Assembly (NCBI RefSeq): GCF_003002895.1
Contig: NZ_PVTI01000005.1
Span: forward strand, 1 to 64,000
Origin: Knoellia remsis
Lineage (GTDB): Bacteria > Actinomycetota > Actinomycetes > Actinomycetales > Dermatophilaceae
Length of the DNA stretch: 64,000 nucleotides
Direction of reading: 5' to 3'
Shown: positions 53,082-63,631 of the stretch, in pieces
Numbering within the stretch: the stretch's first letter is position 1
How the letters are laid out: each line of letters begins with the position of its first letter
The notes under the pieces: model-generated
What the model saw: only the letters and a program-made list of their open reading frames with translations
Databases searched by the model: none
What the model was told of the DNA's origin: nothing
Position numbers and translations under genes: made by a program

Positions 53082-54882
53082 CGAGCGGACGGTTCGGGCG
53101 CAGCAGCGACGCCGCTGTCAGCTGCCCGAGCATGAGCATCGCCAGCACCATCCAGATCGCCGAGTAGTCCCCGGTCGCGTCCCGGACGGCACCCATCGTC
53201 ATCGGCCCGAGCGAGGCGATCGTGTAGGAGACGAGGAAGGCCATCGCGGTGAAGCGGGCAGCGGCGGCCGGCGACACGGCATACCGGACGAGCAGGACGA
53301 GACCGACCGCGAAGGACGCGCCCTGGGCGATGCCGAGCAGCACCGCCCACAGCCACGGCGCGGCATCGGCGGCGAGCCACACCCCGCTCTGGCCGACGAG
53401 GCCGCAGGCGCCTGCAGCCAACAGGACCACGCGCCAGTCCCCGACGCGGTCGGTGAGCGCCGGCCCGACGAGCCCGGACACGAACTGTGCCCCGGTGAAG
53501 ACCGACAGCAGCAGCCCCGCGTCGCGCGCGTCCCAGCCGTGCCCGACATAGGTTGGCGACAGCCACGCGAGGGTCGAGTAGAACTGCCACGACTGCAGGG
53601 CGAGGAACGCCGCGACGAACCACGCGGTCGTGCTGCGCCACGGGAGGCGGTGGCTCGCGTCCGGTGGGTGCTGGTCGTGGTCGCCCCGCACGTGCATGCG
53701 CCGGTCGAGCGGCAGCCAGAGGAGCAAGCCGATGACGGCGACCAGCCCCCAGAAGCCGAGGGAGCGTGTCCAGTCGCCGAGGGCGTCGGCGAGAGGGACG
53801 GCGACAGCCGCGGCCACTCCTGCGCCGCCCATCATCGCGAACATCTGCAGCCCGGTCGCGAGCCCCGCGCGCCCCGGCGGGAAGGAGCGCTTCACCATCC
53901 CGGGCAGCAGCGTGCCGGCGAGGGCGATCCCGGCGCCGGCACAGAGGGTTCCCAGGTAGAGCGCCACGACCTCGTGCCCCCAGAAGCGCGCAAGGTTGCC
54001 GATGACGACGGCGACCATGGCGAGGGAGATGGACCGTGCCACCCCGAGGCGCAGCCCGAGACGTGCGGAGGCGGGCGCGAGCAGTCCCATGCAGAGCACC
54101 GGGAGGGTCGTGAGGACGCCGAGCCACACCGACGACAGCCCGAGGTCCTCGCGCAGCCGCGGCAGCAGCGGTGGCAGGCCGGTCATGAGCAGCCGCATGT
54201 TGAGCGACACCGCGACGACACCGAGGACGACGAGCCACATCGGCGGGCGGGTGAGCGCTCCGAGATCGTGGCCGGGCACCTCGCGCAGGACGTCCGAGCC
54301 GCTGCCGGTGTCGTGCACGAGGTCGGCGGCGTCGCGGCCCGGCTCGGTGGCCCACAGCCCGGCTTCCTGGTCGGCCCACTCGTCCCAGTGCGCCGCGAAG
54401 AGCTCCCCGTCACGGGTCAGGGCGCGCCGCTTGCGCTCCTCGGTCGGCGCCTCGACCCAGACCCGGGCCGCCGCGTCGTCACCGGCGATGGCGAACGACC
54501 CGACGCCCTCGAGGACGACGAGATCGGGGGTCGGTGCCGGGTGGTCCGCTCCGCGCACGTCGCGGGTCCAGTCCCACGTGGGGTATGCCGGCCGCTCGCC
54601 ACCGCGCCACGCGTCGACGAGCGAGCGCCGTGCGATGCGGGTCGTCTCGCAGAGACCGGTCCAGCCCTGGTGCATGTCGTCCACGTGCAGCAGCTCGGCA
54701 CCGAGCCGGCGCGAGAGCTCGCCGGCGAGGGTGGTCTTGCCCGAGCCGCTGGGTCCGTCGACCGCGACGACGGTGACCGGCCCGGCGCCCGGACCGCGGG
54801 CCTCGACGAGCTCGCGGACCCGGTCGGCGAGGACGTCGACCGAGCCGCGGTCGTCCATGTCCTCCGTGGGGCCCGTGTGCAC
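53074..54882 (-). CDS. fusion of a P-loop nucleoside-kinase-like domain and an MFS transporter
   Basis: A single 602-aa frame. Residues 35-200 resemble small uridine-kinase-like ATPases: Walker A GPSGSGKTT (43-51), HVDDMHQGW, PDLVVLEGVGSF. From about residue 213 the protein is a 12-helix major facilitator of the CynX/NimT-like group (LPPLLPRLREDLGLSSVWLG, PGMVKRSFPPGRAGLATGLQ). These normally are separate proteins; no stop or start signal lies at the join. The GTG at 54882 is exactly 7 bases after TAGGGT; an ATG at 54858 is the alternative. Substrate unknown. Confidence 0.82.
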   Translation of the reverse strand: MHTGPTEDMDDRGSVDVLADRVRELVEARGPGAGPVTVVAVDGPSGSGKTTLAGELSRRLGAELLHVDDMHQGWTGLCETTRIARRSLVDAWRGGERPAYPTWDWTRDVRGADHPAPTPDLVVLEGVGSFAIAGDDAAARVWVEAPTEERKRRALTRDGELFAAHWDEWADQEAGLWATEPGRDAADLVHDTGSGSDVLREVPGHDLGALTRPPMWLVVLGVVAVSLNMRLLMTGLPPLLPRLREDLGLSSVWLGVLTTLPVLCMGLLAPASARLGLRLGVARSISLAMVAVVIGNLARFWGHEVVALYLGTLCAGAGIALAGTLLPGMVKRSFPPGRAGLATGLQMFAMMGGAGVAAAVAVPLADALGDWTRSLGFWGLVAVIGLLLWLPLDRRMHVRGDHDQHPPDASHRLPWRSTTAWFVAAFLALQSWQFYSTLAWLSPTYVGHGWDARDAGLLLSVFTGAQFVSGLVGPALTDRVGDWRVVLLAAGACGLVGQSGVWLAADAAPWLWAVLLGIAQGASFAVGLVLLVRYAVSPAAAARFTAMAFLVSYTIASLGPMTMGAVRDATGDYSAIWMVLAMLMLGQLTAASLLRPNRPLVT

Positions 54883-54889
54883 GCGCGTC

Positions 54890-54895
54890 ACCCTA
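54890..54895 (-). promoter_or_regulatory. -10 box containing the FUSC gene stop codon
   Basis: TAGGGT on minus, 7 bases, then GTG at 54882. Its TAG is the stop codon of the FUSC-like gene. Confidence 0.5.
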
Positions 54896-56110
54896 CGACT
54901 CGGGTCGCTCCGTCCCGACGCCGTCCCCGGCGGCCCCGTCCCTCGTGGGGTCCCCGGTACCCTCGGCCGTCGACGGCGCACCCGTCGGGTTCGGTGACAC
55001 CGGCACGAGCGCCCGCGCCTCGTCGATCTCGAGCCCGGTGAGGGCGAGGAGGTCGACGATCATCGAACGCACCTGGGCGCGGATCACCTCACCGGACAGG
55101 CTCGACCGACGGTCGAGCACGGTACTGCGCTCACCGAGCGCCTCGAGTCCGGGACGGGCGGCCACCGGCTCCCGTCGCTCGTGCAGCTGCCGTGCGATGT
55201 CATCGCAGCTCGTGGCGAGGTCGTCGATGAGGGCGACGTATGCCGGTGGGACGGTCTCGCCGCGTCGGATGCTCACCGAGGCGCGCCGGACGAGGACGCG
55301 CAGGTTCCGGATGGCGCGGTCGAGCGGGTCGAGCAGGCTGGAGATCTCCTGGACGCCCGGGAGGTGACGGCGCCGGAAGGGGGAGAGGCGCACAACCGCT
55401 ACGCCCTCGGCGGCGATCGAGCGCAGGTCGTCGAGCAGGCGCTCGCTGCGGCGGGCCCGATCGAGGGTGCGGACGCCGAGGTCGACGTCGGACGCGCGCA
55501 GGGCCGCTGCGGTGTCACGCAGGATGTCGGCGACCTCCTGCACGGTCGCGGCGGCCCGCTGCCGGGGGCGGTGCAGGCCGGTGGCCGGCGCGAGGACGCT
55601 GATCGTCAGCGCGACCACACCGCCCACCACGGCGTCGACCCAGCGCGTGAACGCCTGGCCCGGTGCCGCGACGAGGGTCGTGACGATCGCGGCCTGCACG
55701 CCCGCCTGGATGGTGATGAGGATGCCGGCGCCAACGAGCGAGGCCACCCCCATGGCGATGAGGACGACGACGAGCACCTGGATGACGCCGGTGCCGAAGA
55801 CGTGCACGAACACGTCCCCGACGAGGACTCCGACCGCGACACCGACCATGACCTCGACGGCCCGGCGGACGCGCTGACCGTAGGACATGCCGAGCGTGAT
55901 GATCGCCGTCACCGGGGCGAAGAACGGCTGGTCGTGCCCGGGCAGCGACGACGCGACCCACCACGCGAGCGCGGCGCCGAGTCCGCACTGGAGGATGAAG
56001 ACGAGCCGGGCCATGAGCCGGTCGCGCCGGATCCGTGCCTCCCGCCGGGACCGGGCCGCGACACGGGCGGTGACCTGCGCGGTCGGGCGGGCGGACGGCA
56101 TACGGACCAT
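54893..56110 (-). CDS. FUSC-family (aromatic acid exporter-like) membrane protein
   Basis: A 405-aa protein with about six helices in residues 34-175 (including [26 protein letters not shown], the FUSC/ArAE signature region) and a cytoplasmic helical domain of about 200 residues with a polar, Pro-rich tail. Related proteins export aromatic acids, but the substrate is unknown. The Arg-rich N-terminus has two in-frame ATGs; I use 56110. Divergent from hisF with 26 bp between. Confidence 0.83.
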   Translation of the reverse strand: MVRMPSARPTAQVTARVAARSRREARIRRDRLMARLVFILQCGLGAALAWWVASSLPGHDQPFFAPVTAIITLGMSYGQRVRRAVEVMVGVAVGVLVGDVFVHVFGTGVIQVLVVVLIAMGVASLVGAGILITIQAGVQAAIVTTLVAAPGQAFTRWVDAVVGGVVALTISVLAPATGLHRPRQRAAATVQEVADILRDTAAALRASDVDLGVRTLDRARRSERLLDDLRSIAAEGVAVVRLSPFRRRHLPGVQEISSLLDPLDRAIRNLRVLVRRASVSIRRGETVPPAYVALIDDLATSCDDIARQLHERREPVAARPGLEALGERSTVLDRRSSLSGEVIRAQVRSMIVDLLALTGLEIDEARALVPVSPNPTGAPSTAEGTGDPTRDGAAGDGVGTERPES

Positions 56111-56124
56111 TATCGGCGGGTCGA

Positions 56125-56130
56125 TATGCT
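56125..56130 (+). promoter_or_regulatory. -10 box of hisF (leaderless)
   Basis: TATGCT, then 6 bases to the second of two adjacent GTG codons. Confidence 0.5.
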
Positions 56131-56136
56131 TTCGTG

Positions 56137-56910
56137 GTGAGCGTCGCCATCCGAGTCATCCCCTGCCTGGACGTCGACGCGGGGCGGGTCGTCAAGGGCG
56201 TGAACTTCGAGAACCTGCGTGACGCGGGCGACCCCGTCGAGCTCGCCCGCTCCTACGGCGAGCAGGGCGCCGACGAGATCACCTTCCTCGACGTCACCGC
56301 GAGCAGCGGTGACCGGGCGACGACCTATGACGTCGTGCGCCGCACCGCCGAGCAGGTCTTCATCCCGCTCACCGTCGGCGGGGGAGTGCGGACCGTCGAC
56401 GACGTCGACCGGCTCCTGCGCAGCGGGGCGGACAAGGTCGGCGTCAACACCGCCGCCATCGCGCGGCCCGAGCTCATTGCCGAGACCGCCGACCGGTTCG
56501 GGTCCCAGGTGCTCGTGCTGTCGGCGGACGTGCGCCGTCGCCGGGCCGAGGATGGTTCTCCCACAAGCGATTTCGAGGTGACGACCCACGGTGGCCGCAC
56601 CGGCACCGGTCTCGACGCCATCGAGTGGTGCGCCCGTGCAGCCACGCTGGGGGCCGGCGAGATCCTGCTCAACTCGATGGACGCCGACGGCACCAAGACC
56701 GGCTTCGACCTCGAGCTCATCGAGCGGGTGCGGCCGGAGGTGTCGATCCCGGTCATCGCGAGCGGTGGTGCCGGCGCCGCGGCCGACTTCCCGCCGGCCG
56801 TGCGCGCGGGCGCCGATGCCGTCCTCGCCGCGAGCATCTTCCACTTCGGTGAGGTGCGCATCGGCGAGGTCAAGAGCGCGCTGGCCGCGGACGGCATACC
56901 CGTCCGCTGA
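56137..56910 (+). CDS. hisF: imidazole glycerol phosphate synthase subunit HisF
   Basis: Cyclase subunit of the HisHF complex. The 257-aa barrel has [17 protein letters not shown] (catalytic Asp), [28 protein letters not shown] (second Asp, usually in an IDAR context), [12 protein letters not shown] and [15 protein letters not shown] use the second GTG (56137), matching the family start; 56134 is the alternative. hisH and hisA are not nearby. A rare ATA codon near the end lies in a GGCATAC word. Confidence 0.94.
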   Translation: MSVAIRVIPCLDVDAGRVVKGVNFENLRDAGDPVELARSYGEQGADEITFLDVTASSGDRATTYDVVRRTAEQVFIPLTVGGGVRTVDDVDRLLRSGADKVGVNTAAIARPELIAETADRFGSQVLVLSADVRRRRAEDGSPTSDFEVTTHGGRTGTGLDAIEWCARAATLGAGEILLNSMDADGTKTGFDLELIERVRPEVSIPVIASGGAGAAADFPPAVRAGADAVLAASIFHFGEVRIGEVKSALAADGIPVR

Positions 56911-56919
56911 GCGAGCCGC

Positions 56920-57582
56920 CTAGAGACCGAGGTGGGCGGTGGCGAAGCGCGCCACCGCCTCGTCGGGTCCGCTCACCTCGACGTCGGCGACCCCGCGTCG
57001 TCCGTATGCCGTGAGCAGGACTTCCAGCGGCGCGCCCGTCACGCGGACGGTCGCCTCGCCGCCGCGCACGGTGAGCGGGTCGCGGCCGGGTGCATGCAGC
57101 TCGACGCCGTCCTCGACCCGTCGGAAGAGCAGCCGACCCATGCGGGACAGCAGTCCCCACACGGCCGCCTCGAGCTCGGCGGACGGTGTCCTCCTCGGGC
57201 CGGGTGCGCCGTCGCCGCGCAGGACGTCCTCGTGGTGCACGACCATCTCGGCGAGGTTGACGACCTCGTCCACGGGACCCAGCCGGGTCGGGTGCCACAC
57301 GGGGGGACCCGTCCGCACGGTCTCGACGAGTTCGCCCCATGGCCGGGACGCGACCCGGGACTGCGCTCGTTCGGTGCGGTCGGCGAGGAACGGTACGACG
57401 ATCCCGGCTGCGAGGTCGGGTCGCTGCTCGCGGACGACGAGGTGGGCGGCGAGGTCCCGGGTGGTCCACGGGGTGCACAGGGTCGGTGCGTCCGGCCCGA
57501 CCGACGCGAAGGTGTCGCAGAGCGCGAGCCGCTCGGCGTGCGCGAGCGAGCCGGACGGCATACCGGGAAGAGCGGGAGACAT
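56920..57582 (-). CDS. TIGR03085-like DinB/maleylpyruvate-isomerase-fold protein
   Basis: A 220-aa protein of the DinB/MDMPI metal-binding fold. Landmarks are an N-terminal helix with [38 protein letters not shown] (first His), and [15 protein letters not shown] (further His), then a C-terminal beta domain. Members may use mycothiol, but this branch has no known substrate. It is convergent with hisF and divergent from hisI, the common actinobacterial order. Confidence 0.85.
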   Translation of the reverse strand: MSPALPGMPSGSLAHAERLALCDTFASVGPDAPTLCTPWTTRDLAAHLVVREQRPDLAAGIVVPFLADRTERAQSRVASRPWGELVETVRTGPPVWHPTRLGPVDEVVNLAEMVVHHEDVLRGDGAPGPRRTPSAELEAAVWGLLSRMGRLLFRRVEDGVELHAPGRDPLTVRGGEATVRVTGAPLEVLLTAYGRRGVADVEVSGPDEAVARFATAHLGL

Positions 57583-57618
57583 GGACCCATCCTCGCGCCC
57601 AGACAGGTGCGCGGCACA

Positions 57619-57990
57619 ATGGCCCGTGTGCCCGACCTCGACCCCAGCATCGCCGACCGGCTGAGCTTCGACGACCGCGGCCTCGTTGCCGCCATCGTCC
57701 AGCAGCACGACACCGGCGAGGTCCTCATGCTCGGCTGGATGGACGCCGAGGCGCTGCGACGCACCCTGACCGAGGGGCGGGTGACCTTCTGGTCGCGCAG
57801 CCGCGAGGAGTACTGGCGCAAGGGCGACACCTCGGGTCACGCCCAGCTCGTCCGCTCGGTCGCCGCCGACTGCGACGGTGACGCGCTGCTCGTGCGGGTG
57901 CACCAGGTCGGTGCGGCCTGCCACACCGGCGACCGCACCTGCTTCGACGCCGGGGACCTCGGTGCGACCGTCGGGCCCGAGGCGCCGTGA
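57619..57990 (+). CDS. hisI: phosphoribosyl-AMP cyclohydrolase
   Basis: Third step of histidine synthesis. The 123-aa protein has [31 protein letters not shown], the metal-binding DCDGDALL and zinc ligands [10 protein letters not shown]. It starts 36 bp from the divergent gene and runs into trpE with the stop and ATG sharing a base, linking his and trp expression. Confidence 0.95.
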   Translation: MARVPDLDPSIADRLSFDDRGLVAAIVQQHDTGEVLMLGWMDAEALRRTLTEGRVTFWSRSREEYWRKGDTSGHAQLVRSVAADCDGDALLVRVHQVGAACHTGDRTCFDAGDLGATVGPEAP

Positions 57991-59570
57991 TGATGTCCTC
58001 TGACGCCGCGCAGCCGAGCCCGGACCTGTCCTTCGGGACGACGTGGCCGTCGCTCGACGTGTTCTCGGTTCTCGCGCAGGACCGCCGCGTCATCCCCGTC
58101 GTCCGCCGGCTCATGGCCGACGCCGAGACACCGGTGGGGCTCTACCGCAAGCTCGCGCAGAACCGGCCCGGGACCTTCCTCCTCGAGTCCGCCGAGCACG
58201 GCGGCGTGTGGTCGCGCTACTCGATCATCGGGGCCGCCAGCCGGGCCACCCTCACCGAGTCCGGCGGTGAGGCGCACTGGATCGGCGAGCCGCCGGTCGG
58301 CGTGCCCACGACGGGCCCCGCCACCGAGGCACTGCGGGACACCGTGGCCGCTCTGGCCACCGACCCCGTGCCCGGCCTCCCGCCCCTCACCGGCGGCATG
58401 GTGGGGATGATCTCCTACGACGCCGTGCGGCGCTGGGAGAAGGTGCCGCAGGTGGCGCCGGACGTCCTCGGCGTCCCCGAGATCGCGATGATGCTCGCGA
58501 CCGACCTCGCCGTCCTCGACCACAGCGACGGCTCCGTCCTGCTCATCGCCAACGCCGTGAACTACGACGCCACCGACGAGCGGGTCGAGGAGGCGTGGGC
58601 GGACGCCGTCGACCGCCTCGACGCGATGACGCGCGATCTCGGCGCCTCGGCCGAGAGCACGGTGGCCGTCGTCGACGCAGCCGCGGTCGACGAGGCACTC
58701 ACGGAGGTCACGAGCAACCTCACCCGCGACGAGTACGAAGCCATGGTCGAGAGTGCCAAGGAGGACATCCGCGCCGGCGAGGTCTTCCAGGTCGTTCTCT
58801 CGCAACGGTTCTCGATGCCCTGCCCGGCCGACGCCCTCGACGTCTACCGGGCGCTGCGGGCCGGCAACCCGAGCCCCTACATGTACCTGTTCCGGTTCAC
58901 GCGACCGGACGGGACGGCATACGACGTCGTCGGCAGCTCACCGGAGGCGCTCGTCAAGGTGACCGGCACCCAGGCCATCACCCACCCCATCGCCGGCTCC
59001 CGTCCGCGCGGCAAGAGTCCCGAGGACGACGTCCGGCTCGCCGACGACCTCCTCGACGACCCCAAGGAGCGCTCCGAGCACGTCATGCTCGTCGACCTCG
59101 GCCGCAACGACATCGGCCGGATCAGCCGGCCCGGCACCGTCGACGTCGTCGAGTTCATGGACGTGCGCCGCTACAGCCACGTCATGCACCTCGAGTCGAC
59201 CGTCGTCGGCGAGCTGCGGGACGATGTCGCGGCCTACGACGTGCTCGTGTCGACCTTCCCGGCGGGGACGCTCTCGGGGGCGCCGAAGCCGCGGGCGCTC
59301 TCGCTCATCGAGGGCTACGAGCCGTCGCGGCGGGGCGTCTACGGCGGGGTGGTCGGCTACCTCGACTTCCATGGCGACCTCGACATGGCCATCGCCATCC
59401 GCACTGCGCTCATCGACAGTGGGACCGCCCACGTGCAGGCCGGTGCCGGCATCGTCGCGGACTCGGTCCCGCGCACCGAGCACGAGGAGTGCATCGCCAA
59501 GGCGACAGCCGTCCTGCGTGCCGTCGCCACCGGATCGGCACTGCGCACGACGACGGGGATGGGCGTATGA
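57990..59570 (+). CDS. trpE: anthranilate synthase component I
   Basis: Turns chorismate into anthranilate with TrpG. The 526-aa protein shows the tryptophan feedback site LLESAE near residue 60, PSPYMYLF, PIAGSRPRG, ERSEHVMLVDLGRNDIG, FPAGTLSGAPKPRA and the C-terminal GAGIVADSVPRTEHEE. I start at ATG 57990 (GAGG seven bases upstream); a GTG at 57987 and an ATG at 57993 are alternatives. trpG and trpD are not in the window. No Trp leader peptide is seen, as the start overlaps hisI. Confidence 0.96.
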   Translation: MMSSDAAQPSPDLSFGTTWPSLDVFSVLAQDRRVIPVVRRLMADAETPVGLYRKLAQNRPGTFLLESAEHGGVWSRYSIIGAASRATLTESGGEAHWIGEPPVGVPTTGPATEALRDTVAALATDPVPGLPPLTGGMVGMISYDAVRRWEKVPQVAPDVLGVPEIAMMLATDLAVLDHSDGSVLLIANAVNYDATDERVEEAWADAVDRLDAMTRDLGASAESTVAVVDAAAVDEALTEVTSNLTRDEYEAMVESAKEDIRAGEVFQVVLSQRFSMPCPADALDVYRALRAGNPSPYMYLFRFTRPDGTAYDVVGSSPEALVKVTGTQAITHPIAGSRPRGKSPEDDVRLADDLLDDPKERSEHVMLVDLGRNDIGRISRPGTVDVVEFMDVRRYSHVMHLESTVVGELRDDVAAYDVLVSTFPAGTLSGAPKPRALSLIEGYEPSRRGVYGGVVGYLDFHGDLDMAIAIRTALIDSGTAHVQAGAGIVADSVPRTEHEECIAKATAVLRAVATGSALRTTTGMGV

Positions 59571-60301
59571 CCCTGCTGCGCCGCCGGGGTGTCCTCGTCC
59601 TCCTCGTCGCGCTCGGTGCGCTCGTCGTCGTCGTGACCGCGTCGCGCACCTGGGTCGCGGGGACGGTCAATGATGCCGTGCTCGGTCGCCAGGCCGTGAG
59701 CGCGACCGGATCGGAGTCCGCGACGGGGGTCGTCGGCATCGCGCTCGTCGTCGCCGCCGGGGCGGTTGCCTCGGCTGCCGCGGGTCGCAAGGCGCGGGTC
59801 GTGGCACTCGTGCTGACCGGGCTGGCCGTCCTCGCCGGCCTGCTGAGCATCGGTCGGGTCGTCACCGACCCCGAAGGGGTGCTCGGTCCCATCGCCGCGG
59901 CCGCTGCCGGCCGGAGCGGATCGCTCGAGACGAGCGCGACCCTCGGGCTGTGGCCGTGGGTCGCCGCGCTGGGTTTCGTGCTGTCGGGCACCGCCCTGCT
60001 CACGCTGGCGTTCGCGGTGGCCGACCGACCCGCCGGGCTGTCGTCGCGCTACGACGCCCCGGCCTCACCCACGGGAGCCGAGGACGCCGAGCGCGCCAGG
60101 GCAGCCCGCGGGGCGAGCACCTGGGACCAGCTCACCGCGGGGGAGGACCCGACCGACGAGACCGACGCACACGCGGACAAGACCCACGCACACGCGGACG
60201 AGACCGGCATACGCGCCGACGACACTGACGCACGGGCCGACGACGCCGGCATACGCGCCGACGGCGACGAGACCGATGTCCACCGCGGCCCGCGAACCTG
60301 A
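59567..60301 (+). CDS. Trp-operon-associated membrane protein with acidic repeat tail
   Basis: A 244-aa protein with four helices (about residues 9-27, 53-72, 76-95, 129-150), matching the Trp biosynthesis-associated membrane protein family (Trp_oprn_chp). Its role is unknown. The C-terminal 45 residues are an unusual run of Asp/His/Ala repeats (DETDAHAD, KTHAHADE, TGIRADDT, DARADDAG, IRADGDE). ATG overlaps the trpE stop. Confidence 0.87.
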   Translation: MTLLRRRGVLVLLVALGALVVVVTASRTWVAGTVNDAVLGRQAVSATGSESATGVVGIALVVAAGAVASAAAGRKARVVALVLTGLAVLAGLLSIGRVVTDPEGVLGPIAAAAAGRSGSLETSATLGLWPWVAALGFVLSGTALLTLAFAVADRPAGLSSRYDAPASPTGAEDAERARAARGASTWDQLTAGEDPTDETDAHADKTHAHADETGIRADDTDARADDAGIRADGDETDVHRGPRT

Positions 60302-60387
60302 CACAATGACGAGCGAGCCCTGACCTGCACGCACGCACGCAGCGGGCACCCCACGAGACCCGCACCGACACCACACCGGAGGCACCC

Positions 60388-60621
60388 ATGGCCGAGCAGC
60401 ACGAGGACCACCACGGCAGCAGTACCGCCGCCTGGGCGCTCGTCGGCATCGTCCTGCTCGGGTCACTCATCATGTCGATCGCGGTGGCGTTCCCGAACGT
60501 GCCGCTCTTCATCGGCGGCGTCGTCGTCGTCATCCTCGGTCTCGTCGTCGGCAAGGTGCTCGCCCTCGCCGGTTACGGCGTCGACGGCCAGGTCGCCCGC
60601 CGCGACACCAACTCGGCCTGA
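60388..60621 (+). CDS. HGxxPAAW-family two-helix protein
   Basis: A 77-aa membrane protein with the N-terminal family motif HHGSSTAAW (Thr in place of the usual Pro) and two helices (about residues 15-36 and 40-62). This family sits in actinobacterial trp operons; its function is unknown. Strong GGAGG ribosome site. The 86-bp gap before it contains a CACG tandem and no gene. Confidence 0.9.
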   Translation: MAEQHEDHHGSSTAAWALVGIVLLGSLIMSIAVAFPNVPLFIGGVVVVILGLVVGKVLALAGYGVDGQVARRDTNSA

Positions 60622-60626
60622 GCCCC

Positions 60627-61448
60627 ATGACCACCGTGCTCGACGCCATCGTCGCCGGTGTGCGTGAGGACCTCGCCGCGCGCCAGGAGCGCGTCGCCCA
60701 GTCCGAGCTCGAGCGCCGCGTCGCCGAGCGGGGGGCCCCGATCGACGCCGAGGAGCGGCTGCGCGCTGACGGCCTCTCGCTCATCGCCGAGGTCAAGCGG
60801 GCCAGCCCGAGCAAGGGTGCCCTCGCGGACATCGCCGACCCCGCAGCCCTCGCCGCCACGTATGCCGAGGCCGGAGCCACCGCCATCAGCGTCCTCACCG
60901 AGCAACGCCGCTTCTCGGGCTCGCTCGACGACCTCGACGCCGTGCGCGACGCCGTCTCGATCCCGGTGCTGCGCAAGGACTTCATGGTCACCGACTACCA
61001 GCTGTGGGAGGCACGCGCCCACGGCGCCGACCTCATCCTGCTCATCGTCGCGTCGCTCACCGACGACGAGCTCGTCCGGATGCACACCCTCGCCCAGGAC
61101 CTCGGCATGACGGCCCTCGTCGAGGTCCACGACGAGGGCGAGACCCAGCGCGCGGTCGACGCCGGCGCCCGGGTCATCGGCGTCAACGCGCGCAACCTCA
61201 AGACGCTCGAGGTGCACGCCGACACGTTCTCCCGTCTCGCCCCGCTCATCCCGCCGGGGGTCGTCCGGGTGGCCGAGTCGGGCATCTCCGGTCCCGAGGA
61301 CGCCGCGATGTATGCCGCCCAGGGCGCCGACGCGGTGCTCGTCGGGGAGGCGCTCGTCCGCGGTGACGACCCGGCCGCCGCAGTGCGCGCCATCGTCGAG
61401 GCGGGCACGTCTGCGGCACAGGGCGTCTCGCGCGCCCCGCAGCGATGA
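60627..61448 (+). CDS. trpC: indole-3-glycerol phosphate synthase
   Basis: A 273-aa barrel with [10 protein letters not shown] (catalytic Lys and Glu), [22 protein letters not shown] and VAESGISG. It starts 5 bp after the HGxxPAAW gene and overlaps trpB by 4 bp. The last 20 residues are a nonconserved tail. Confidence 0.97.
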   Translation: MTTVLDAIVAGVREDLAARQERVAQSELERRVAERGAPIDAEERLRADGLSLIAEVKRASPSKGALADIADPAALAATYAEAGATAISVLTEQRRFSGSLDDLDAVRDAVSIPVLRKDFMVTDYQLWEARAHGADLILLIVASLTDDELVRMHTLAQDLGMTALVEVHDEGETQRAVDAGARVIGVNARNLKTLEVHADTFSRLAPLIPPGVVRVAESGISGPEDAAMYAAQGADAVLVGEALVRGDDPAAAVRAIVEAGTSAAQGVSRAPQR

Positions 61449-62701
61449 CGGCCGGACGTTTCGGCGACTTCGGCGGACGTTACGTCCCCGAGGCGCTGAT
61501 CCCGGCCCTCGACGAGCTCGACGAGGCCCGACGCTCGGCGATGGCGGACCCGACGTTCCTCGACGAGCTCGACCGGCTGCACCGCACCTACACCGGCCGG
61601 CCCAGCATCATCACCGAGGTGCCGCGATTCGCCGAGCACGCCGGCGGCGCCCGCATCATCCTCAAGCGCGAGGACCTCAACCACACCGGCTCGCACAAGA
61701 TCAACAACGTTCTCGCCCAAGCCCTCCTCACCAAGCGGATGGGCAAGACCCGCGTGATCGCCGAGACCGGCGCCGGCCAGCACGGAGTCGCCACGGCGAC
61801 GGCCGCGGCACTCATGGGCCTGGACTGCACCGTCTACATGGGCAAGGTCGACACCGAGCGTCAGGCGCTCAACGTCGCCCGCATGCGGATGCTCGGCGCC
61901 GAGGTCGTCCCCGTCGACCACGGCAGCGCCACCCTCAAGGACGCCATCAACGAGGCCCTGCGCGACTGGGTCGCCGCCGTCGACACGACGCACTACCTCA
62001 TCGGCACCGTGACGGGTCCGCACCCGTTCCCGGAGATGGTGCGCGACTTCCACCGCATCATCGGCGTGGAGGCGCGCGAGCAGGTCCTCGAGCACACCGG
62101 CCGCCTGCCCGACGTCGTCGTCGCCTGTGTCGGGGGCGGGTCCAACGCCATGGGCATCTTCCACCGCTTCATCGAGGACGAGGGCGTGCGCCTCGTCGGC
62201 GTCGAGGCCGGGGGAGAGGGCCTCGAGGGGCGGCACGCGGCACGCTTCGCGTCGGCGACGCCCGGCGTCCTCCACGGGGCGATGAGCTACCTCATGCAGG
62301 ACGAGGACGGCCAGACCGTCGAGTCGCACTCGGTGTCGGCCGGCCTCGACTACCCCAGCGTCGGCCCGGAGCACTCGTACCTGCGCGACACCGGCCGCGC
62401 GGAGTACGTCTACGCCACCGACGACGAGGCGATGGAGGCGTTCGCCCTCCTCTGCCGCACCGAAGGCATCATCCCGGCGCTCGAGTCCGCCCACGGCCTC
62501 GCCGGTGCGCTGCACCTCGGGCGCGAGCTCGGCCCCGACGCGATCATCCTCGTCAACCTCTCCGGGCGTGGGGACAAGGACATGCACACCGCCGCCGAGT
62601 GGTTCGGGCTCGTCGACGACGTCGTCGAGGACGACGAGATCGTCCCGCCCGGTGAGTCCGACGACCCGGGCGCGACCGGTGACGGGAGGACCCAGCTGTG
62701 A
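61445..62701 (+). CDS. trpB: tryptophan synthase beta chain
   Basis: Joins indole and serine with PLP. The 418-aa protein has [14 protein letters not shown], the PLP lysine in [37 protein letters not shown] and GRGDKDM. It is the TrpB1 type that works with TrpA. ATG overlaps trpC (ATGA). The C-terminal 25 residues are an acidic extension. Confidence 0.97.
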   Translation: MTAGRFGDFGGRYVPEALIPALDELDEARRSAMADPTFLDELDRLHRTYTGRPSIITEVPRFAEHAGGARIILKREDLNHTGSHKINNVLAQALLTKRMGKTRVIAETGAGQHGVATATAAALMGLDCTVYMGKVDTERQALNVARMRMLGAEVVPVDHGSATLKDAINEALRDWVAAVDTTHYLIGTVTGPHPFPEMVRDFHRIIGVEAREQVLEHTGRLPDVVVACVGGGSNAMGIFHRFIEDEGVRLVGVEAGGEGLEGRHAARFASATPGVLHGAMSYLMQDEDGQTVESHSVSAGLDYPSVGPEHSYLRDTGRAEYVYATDDEAMEAFALLCRTEGIIPALESAHGLAGALHLGRELGPDAIILVNLSGRGDKDMHTAAEWFGLVDDVVEDDEIVPPGESDDPGATGDGRTQL

Positions 62702-63561
62702 GCACCGAGGTGACGGCCTCCGCAGAGCCGGGCACCGGCGACACCGACCGGGGTGTCGCCTCGGTCATCGAGCGCTGCCGCGCCGAGGGTCGCGCTGCCC
62801 TCGTCGGCTACCTGCCCGTGGGCTTCCCCGACGTCGAGACCTCGATCCGCGCCATGGTCGCCATGGTCGAGTCCGGTGTCGACATCGTCGAGATCGGGTT
62901 GCCCTACTCCGATCCGGTCATCGACGGCCCGGTCATCCAGCGCGCCACCGAGGCGGCGCTGCGAGCCGGCACCCACGTCGTCGACGGCTTCCGCGCGGCG
63001 CGCGCGGTGCGCGACGCCGGCGCGCCACCGCTCGTCATGAGCTACTGGAACCTCATCCTGCGGCGTGGCGTCGACCGGTATGCCGCCGAGCTCGCCGCCG
63101 CGGGTGGTGCCGGGCTCATCACCCCCGACCTCATCCCGGACGAGGCTGCCGACTGGATCGCGGCGAGCGACCGCGAGGGACTCGACCGCGTTTTCCTCGT
63201 GGCGCCCAGCTCGACCCCAGAGCGGCTGTCCCGGGTCACGGCCGCGAGCCGCGGCTTCGTCTACGCCGCGTCGACGATGGGGGTCACGGGCGAGCGCGCC
63301 AGCGTCGGTCCCGCGGCGCGCGACCTCGTCGAGCGAACTCGCGCGCTGACCGAGCTGCCCGTGTGCGTCGGCCTCGGGGTCTCGAACGGCGACCAGGCCG
63401 CCGAGCTCGCCGAGTACGCCGACGGTGTCATCGTCGGCACCGCCTTCGTGCGTGCCCTCACGGGCGACGGGCAGGACGGTGACGTCGAGGCCCGGCTCGA
63501 GGCGGTGCGCGAGCTGGCCCGGGACCTCGCCCGCGGGGTGCGGGAGCGCCGGCAGTCGTGA
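62698..63561 (+). CDS. trpA: tryptophan synthase alpha chain
   Basis: Releases indole from indole-glycerol phosphate. The 287-aa barrel has [31 protein letters not shown] (catalytic Glu), TPDLIPDEA (catalytic Asp region), [13 protein letters not shown] and [17 protein letters not shown] overlaps trpB. The next gene, lgt, follows after about 70 bp. Confidence 0.97.
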   Translation: MSTEVTASAEPGTGDTDRGVASVIERCRAEGRAALVGYLPVGFPDVETSIRAMVAMVESGVDIVEIGLPYSDPVIDGPVIQRATEAALRAGTHVVDGFRAARAVRDAGAPPLVMSYWNLILRRGVDRYAAELAAAGGAGLITPDLIPDEAADWIAASDREGLDRVFLVAPSSTPERLSRVTAASRGFVYAASTMGVTGERASVGPAARDLVERTRALTELPVCVGLGVSNGDQAAELAEYADGVIVGTAFVRALTGDGQDGDVEARLEAVRELARDLARGVRERRQS

Positions 63562-63631
63562 CCGTCGGGCGCAGCAGCGGCCGGCGTGGCAGTGGCGGGC
63601 GCCCGGTGGGCTCACAAGGACGGAGGCCATG

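Noticed and set aside
52930-55041. 703-aa open frame opposite the kinase-MFS gene
   Set aside because: Low-complexity Arg/Gly/Ala/Glu product with no motif; the opposite strand has clear kinase and transporter motifs.
57840-58060. Trp attenuator with leader peptide before trpE
   Set aside because: trpE begins at the hisI stop codon, so there is no leader, and no run of Trp codons is seen.
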